Of a stretch of 64,000 nt of DNA, positions 60,010 to 64,000 are shown piece by piece (the first letter of the stretch is position 1; every line of letters begins with the position of its first letter). The DNA is taken from assembly GCF_018324205.1 (NCBI RefSeq), contig NZ_AP023356.1, positions 8,066,501-8,130,500 of the forward strand. The letters are read 5' to 3'. The translations under genes were made by a program, and so were the position numbers. The DNA comes from Actinoplanes ianthinogenes. GTDB taxonomy: Bacteria > Actinomycetota > Actinomycetes > Mycobacteriales > Micromonosporaceae. A model generated the notes under the pieces. It saw nothing but the letters and a program-made list of their open reading frames with translations, did not search any database and was not told where the DNA came from.

Positions 60010-61692
60010 GTGACCTCACCCGCAGACCTGTACGCCACCCACCGTGAGCTCCTCGATCGCGCGATCGCAGCGGCCGCCGCCCGCGACTACTGGTCCGCGT
60101 TCCCCGAGTCGCCGAGCAAATCCGTGTACGGCGAGGACGCCGCGCCCGCCGGCGAGCGAGCCTTCACCGCGCTGCTCGGCAAGCAGTTCCCGATCGACGT
60201 GCCCGGCGCCACCGGCACGGTCGCGACCGAGCAGTCGCCCTACGGCATCGAGCTCGGCGTCAGCTACCCCAAGGCCGACCCGCTCGCCCTGGTCGCCGCC
60301 GCCCGCGCCACCATCCCGGCCTGGCGCGCGGTCGGCCCCGAGGGCCGTGCCGGGATCGCCGCAGAGATCCTGAAGCGGATCAACGCGCGGATCTTCGAGA
60401 TGGCGCACGCCGTGCAGCACACCTCCGGCCAGGCGTTCGTGATGGCCTTCCAGGCCGGCGGCGCGCACGCGCAGGACCGCGCGCTGGAGGCGATCGCGTA
60501 CGCCCTCGCCGCCACCACCCGGATGCCGGCGCGGGCCTCCTGGTCCAAGCCGCAGCGCGGCGGCGACCCCCTCGCGATGACCAAGACCGGCACCGTGGTC
60601 GGCCGCGGCGTCGCCCTCGTGATCGGCTGCACCACCTTCCCGACCTGGAACAGCTATCCCGGCCTGTTCGCCAGCCTGGTCACCGGCAACCCGGTGATCG
60701 TCAAGCCGCACCCCGGCGCGGTCCTGCCGCTCGCCATCACGGTGCAGATCTGCCGCGAGGTGCTGGCCGAGGCCGGCCTCCACCCGGACGTCGTCACGCT
60801 CGCGGCCGAGGAGCCCGGCGACGGGATCGCGGCCACCCTGGCGACCCACCCCGACGTGCGGATCGTCGACTTCACCGGGTCGAGCTCGTTCGGCGACTGG
60901 CTGGAGGCGAACGCGCGGCAGGCGGTCGTCTACACCGAGAAGGCGGGGCTGAACACGGTCGTCCTCGACTCCACCGACGACTACCGCGGGCTGCTGCGCA
61001 ACCTGGCGTTCTCGCTGTCGCTCTACAGCGGACAGATGTGCACGACGCCGCAGAACCTCCTGATCCCGCGGGACGGCATCGAGACCGGCGACGGGCGCCG
61101 CACCCCGGAGGAGTTCGGGGCGGACCTGGCCGCCGCGCTGGACAAGCTGCTCGGAGACCCGAAACGGGCGGCCGGCACGCTCGGCGCGATCGTCAACGAC
61201 GGGGTGCTGGACCGGCTGACCGAGGCGGCCGGGTCGCCCGGGGTGGTGCATGCGCCGGCTCCGGTGGCCGACGAGCAATTCCCGGGGGCGACCATCCGGA
61301 CGCCGGTGGTGTTGCGGCTGGACGCGGCGGACGACAAGGCCTACACGCGGGAGTGGTTCGGGCCGGTGTCGTTCCTGATCACCACGGACTCGACCGAGCA
61401 CAGTCTGCGGATCTTCACGGAGACGGTGCGGGCGCACGGGGCGTTGACGGCGCTGGTGCACTCGACGTCGCCGTCGGTGCTGGAGCAGGCGCGGGAGGCG
61501 GCGCTGGACGCCGGGGTGCATCTGTCGGAGAACCTGACCGGTGGGGTGTTCGTGAATCAGACGGCGGCGTTCAGTGACCTGCACGGGACCGGGGCGAATC
61601 CGGCGGCGACGGCTTCGCTCACCGATGACTACTTCGTGAGTGGGCGGTTCTTCACGCTTCAGTCGCGGCACCACGTGCCGGCTTCGTCATGA
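60010..61692 (+). CDS. paaN: Phenylacetate degradation aldehyde dehydrogenase PaaN
   Basis: The 560-residue protein matches the PaaN class: N-terminal YWSAFPESPSKSVYG, catalytic Glu in VVYTEKAGLNTVVL and Cys in LYSGQMCTTPQN. It lacks the hydratase domain of PaaZ. It should act on the aldehyde formed after ring opening of the phenylacetyl-CoA epoxide pathway. GTG 60010 follows GGAGG; its end overlaps paaA (ATGA). Confidence 0.92.
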   Translation: MTSPADLYATHRELLDRAIAAAAARDYWSAFPESPSKSVYGEDAAPAGERAFTALLGKQFPIDVPGATGTVATEQSPYGIELGVSYPKADPLALVAAARATIPAWRAVGPEGRAGIAAEILKRINARIFEMAHAVQHTSGQAFVMAFQAGGAHAQDRALEAIAYALAATTRMPARASWSKPQRGGDPLAMTKTGTVVGRGVALVIGCTTFPTWNSYPGLFASLVTGNPVIVKPHPGAVLPLAITVQICREVLAEAGLHPDVVTLAAEEPGDGIAATLATHPDVRIVDFTGSSSFGDWLEANARQAVVYTEKAGLNTVVLDSTDDYRGLLRNLAFSLSLYSGQMCTTPQNLLIPRDGIETGDGRRTPEEFGADLAAALDKLLGDPKRAAGTLGAIVNDGVLDRLTEAAGSPGVVHAPAPVADEQFPGATIRTPVVLRLDAADDKAYTREWFGPVSFLITTDSTEHSLRIFTETVRAHGALTALVHSTSPSVLEQAREAALDAGVHLSENLTGGVFVNQTAAFSDLHGTGANPAATASLTDDYFVSGRFFTLQSRHHVPASS

Positions 61693-62672
61693 CCGGGTCG
61701 ATTTCGGCTGGCTCGGTTTCGCCGGGCTCGGGTTCGCCCGGCCCGGCGGATCCGGGTGAGCAGATCTTCGCCGACACGATCGCGCGGGATCAGCGGGTGG
61801 AGCCGCGCGACTGGATGCCGGACGGCTACCGCCAGACGCTGATCCGGCAGATCGCCCAGCACGCCCACTCCGAGATCATCGGCATGCAGCCGGAGGGCGA
61901 GTGGATCACCCGCGCCCCCACCCTGCGGCGCAAGGCGATCCTGCTGGCCAAGGTGCAGGACGAGGCCGGCCACGGCCTCTACCTCTACTCCGCCGCCGAG
62001 ACCCTGGGCGCCGACCGTGGTGACCTGACCCGGCGGCTGATCGAGGGCCGGCAGAAGTACTCGTCGATCTTCAACTACCCGACGCTGAGCTTCGCCGACG
62101 TCGGCGTGATCGGCTGGCTGGTCGACGGCGCCGCGATCTGCAACCAGGTCCCGCTCTGCCGCAGCTCCTACGGCCCGTACGCGCGCGCCATGATCCGCAT
62201 CTGCAAGGAGGAGTCCTTCCACCAGCGGCAGGGCTACGAACTGCTGATGACCATGATGGGCGGCACCGAAACCCAGCGTGACATGGTGCAGGACGCGGTG
62301 AACCGCTGGTGGTGGCCGTCGCTGATGATGTTCGGCCCGCCCGACGGCGACTCGCCGAACTCGGCCCGCTCGATGGCCTGGAAGATCAAGCGGCACAGCA
62401 ACGACGAGCTGCGGCAACGCTTCGTCGACATGACCGTGCCGCAGGCCGACGCGCTCGGCGTGACGCTGCCCGACCCGGCGCTGCGCTGGAACGCCGATCG
62501 CGAGCACTACGACTTCGGCCAGCCTGACTGGGCCGAGTTGAAGCAGGTGATCTCCGGGGACGGGCCGCTGAACCGGCAGCGGATCGCGCGGCGCAAGCAG
62601 GCGGACAGCGACGGGGCGTGGGTGCGCGAGGCGGCTGCCGCGCACGCCGCCAAGCACAGGAGCGGATCATGA
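61689..62672 (+). CDS. paaA: Phenylacetyl-CoA 1,2-epoxidase catalytic subunit
   Basis: The 327-residue subunit carries the di-iron ligands in QDEAGHGLYLYSAAE and KEESFHQRQGYELL and the conserved RDQRVEPRDWMPDGYRQTL. With PaaC it forms the oxygenase that epoxidises phenylacetyl-CoA. ATG overlaps the paaN stop, and the paaB start overlaps its own stop. Confidence 0.95.
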   Translation: MTGSISAGSVSPGSGSPGPADPGEQIFADTIARDQRVEPRDWMPDGYRQTLIRQIAQHAHSEIIGMQPEGEWITRAPTLRRKAILLAKVQDEAGHGLYLYSAAETLGADRGDLTRRLIEGRQKYSSIFNYPTLSFADVGVIGWLVDGAAICNQVPLCRSSYGPYARAMIRICKEESFHQRQGYELLMTMMGGTETQRDMVQDAVNRWWWPSLMMFGPPDGDSPNSARSMAWKIKRHSNDELRQRFVDMTVPQADALGVTLPDPALRWNADREHYDFGQPDWAELKQVISGDGPLNRQRIARRKQADSDGAWVREAAAAHAAKHRSGS

Positions 62673-62965
62673 GTGACGAGGTGCGGCACGAGTGGCCGCT
62701 GTTCGAGGTGTTCGTGCGGGCCAAGCGCGGGCTCAACCACGTGCACGTGGGCTCGCTGCGGGCGGCCGACCACGCGATGGCGGTGCACCACGCGCGGGAT
62801 CTGTACACCCGGCGCAACGAGGGGGTCAGCATCTGGGTGGTGCGCTCCGACGACGTGGTGGCCAGCGATCCCGACGACAAGGCGGCGCTGTTCGAGCCGA
62901 GTGCCGACAAGGTGTACCGGCACCCGACGTACTACGCCATTCCCGACTCGGTTCCGCACATCTGA
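62669..62965 (+). CDS. paaB: Phenylacetyl-CoA epoxidase subunit PaaB
   Basis: The 98-residue protein shows the PaaB pattern WPLFEVFVRAKRGLNHVHVG and ends RHPTYYAIPDSVPHI. It bridges and organises the PaaAC oxygenase complex. ATG 62669 overlaps the paaA stop; its TGA shares one base with the paaC ATG. Confidence 0.95.
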   Translation: MSDEVRHEWPLFEVFVRAKRGLNHVHVGSLRAADHAMAVHHARDLYTRRNEGVSIWVVRSDDVVASDPDDKAALFEPSADKVYRHPTYYAIPDSVPHI

Positions 62966-63843
62966 TGGCCTTCGACGACACTGCCCGGCCTGCATCGTCC
63001 GCGCCGGAGACGACGGCGTACGGTGCGCTGACCGACCACGAGGATGACGCCCGCTGGGCGTACGGAACCGGCTTCACCGATCCACTGCACGGGGTGCCGG
63101 CCGAGATCCCGGACGGGATCGATCGCGCCGACCTGGCCGCGTTCTGCCTGGCGCTCGGCGACGACGCGCTGATCATGTCGCACCGGTTGCAGCAGTGGGT
63201 GACCCGGGCGCCCGAGCTGGAGGACGAGCTGGCGCTGGCCAACATCGGGCTCGACCTGCTCGGGCAGGCGCGGCTGCTGCTCACCCGGGCCGGGGAGGCC
63301 GAGGGGGCGGGGCGGGACGAGGACGATCTGGCGTACCGGCGGGAGCCGCACGAGTTCCGCAACGTCCGGCTCGCCGAGCTGGCCGACGCCGACTTCGCGC
63401 ACCTGGTGGCCCGGCTGCTGGTCTTCTCGACGTGGCGCCTGGCGCTCTTCGACCGGCTGACGTCCGCCGCCGACCCGGTGCTGGCCGCGATCGCGGCGAA
63501 GGGCGTCAAGGAGATGACCTACCACCGGGACTACGCGGCGCAGTGGGTGGTCCGGCTCGGCGACGGCACCGCCGTCTCGCACGAGCGGATGGTCGCGGCG
63601 ATCACCGCGGTCGTCCCGTTCATCGGGGAGCTGTTCCAGGACGACGCGGTGTTCTTCCAGGGCGACGGGGTGCGCGCCGAGTTCGACACGGTGTTCGCGC
63701 AGGTGCTCACCGCGGCGACCATCGACGTTCCGGTGATCCCGGCCGGGCCGCCGGGCGCGCGGGACGGGCACACCGCGGCGCTGACCGAGATCCTCGCCGA
63801 GATGCAGGAGCTGGCCCGTGCCGTCCCCGGCGGTTCCTGGTGA
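62965..63843 (+). CDS. paaC: Phenylacetyl-CoA epoxidase structural subunit
   Basis: The 292-residue protein shows the PaaC ferritin-like fold (LALGDDALIMSHRLQQWVTR, LANIGLDLLGQARLLL, VKEMTYHRDYAAQWVVRLGDG). It is the non-catalytic partner of PaaA. The first 25 residues are a poorly conserved extension. Its stop overlaps the GTG of paaD. Confidence 0.95.
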   Translation: MAFDDTARPASSAPETTAYGALTDHEDDARWAYGTGFTDPLHGVPAEIPDGIDRADLAAFCLALGDDALIMSHRLQQWVTRAPELEDELALANIGLDLLGQARLLLTRAGEAEGAGRDEDDLAYRREPHEFRNVRLAELADADFAHLVARLLVFSTWRLALFDRLTSAADPVLAAIAAKGVKEMTYHRDYAAQWVVRLGDGTAVSHERMVAAITAVVPFIGELFQDDAVFFQGDGVRAEFDTVFAQVLTAATIDVPVIPAGPPGARDGHTAALTEILAEMQELARAVPGGSW

Positions 63844-64000
63844 CCGCGCAGGCCGTGGTCGGCACGGTCACCGACCCGGAACTCCCCATGGTCACCCTCG
63901 CCGAGCTGGGGATCGTGCGGGAGGTCCGGCAGGACGGCGACGGGGTGGTCGTGACGATCACCCCGACCTACTCGGGCTGCCCGGCGATGGAGAGCATCCG
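63840..64000 (+). CDS. paaD: Phenylacetate pathway protein PaaD (MIP18/DUF59), cut by window end
   Basis: Only the first 53 codons are inside the window. They read VVGTVTDPELPMVTLAELGI followed by ITPTYSGCPAMESI, the DUF59 fold typical of PaaD, which is thought to help assemble the iron centre of the epoxidase. GTG 63840 overlaps the paaC stop. Confidence 0.9.
   Translation, partial: MTAQAVVGTVTDPELPMVTLAELGIVREVRQDGDGVVVTITPTYSGCPAMESI

Overview
The window is high-GC DNA (by eye about 70% or more) with GTG starts, 4-nt stop/start overlaps and long spurious antisense frames. Gene content (DUF3072, DUF1918, GPP34, PaaN-type phenylacetate genes, large LuxR-type ATPases, a NACHT-type ATPase with a multi-pass membrane tail) points to an actinobacterium. 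A Micromonosporaceae such as Actinoplanes is my best guess, by inference only. No rRNA, tRNA, insertion sequence, prophage or CRISPR array was seen.

Layout. (1) 1-2.9 kb: the tail of an oligopeptide-type ABC transporter (two ATPases), a small His-rich protein and an S33-type aminopeptidase. (2) 2.9-8.9 kb: a repeat-rich stretch with a Pro/Ser protein, a 64-bp tandem array, a secreted His-rich protein, an erythromycin-esterase-like enzyme, and a truncated CO/xanthine-dehydrogenase-type operon (FAD subunit plus half of a 2Fe-2S subunit, no Mo subunit). (3) 9-21.3 kb: plant-polysaccharide utilisation, with GH36 alpha-galactosidase, GH2 beta-mannosidase and GH3 beta-glucosidase, a ROK regulator, a full LacI regulator and a LacI-type sensor domain without HTH; small membrane proteins and a histidine phosphatase lie between. 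(4) 21.3-25 kb: a NACHT/STAND ATPase translationally coupled to a small protein. The two share a short Gly-Thr-Phe-Gln motif that resembles bacterial amyloid signalling sequences. (5) 25-30 kb: a degenerate receiver-like protein, a large LuxR ATPase and a secreted cutinase/PET-hydrolase homologue. (6) 29.7-37.8 kb: a MacAB-type export cluster (lipoprotein, two HlyD/MacA adaptors, two-component system, ATPase, permease, DUF5666 protein) with a shared candidate operator. (7) 37.8-48.9 kb: a second LuxR ATPase, small and low-complexity proteins, TerC, a DODA-type dioxygenase, GPP34, an APC permease and a GNAT acetyltransferase. (8) 49-59.2 kb: a tightly coupled myo-inositol operon, iolC-iolB-iolD-iolA-iolE-like, ABC transporter, iolG. 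(9) 59.3-64 kb: a TetR (PaaR-like) regulator diverging from paaN-paaA-paaB-paaC-paaD (cut by the window edge).

The most unusual structural signal is a set of tiny ORFs that sit exactly between operon genes and keep stop/start overlap on both sides. Two homologous 26-codon ORFs (35159-35239 and 58107-58187) occupy unrelated operons, and the 5' half of the same element forms the N-terminus of the GNAT gene at 48307. A different 83-bp tandem unit between the alpha-galactosidase and ROK genes encodes two chained 28-residue ORFs by the same logic. These look like small elements that insert into, or duplicate, ATGA/GTGA junctions without breaking translational coupling. The second signal is the NACHT ATPase and its partner with the shared motif, a plausible NLR-like signalling or defence pair.
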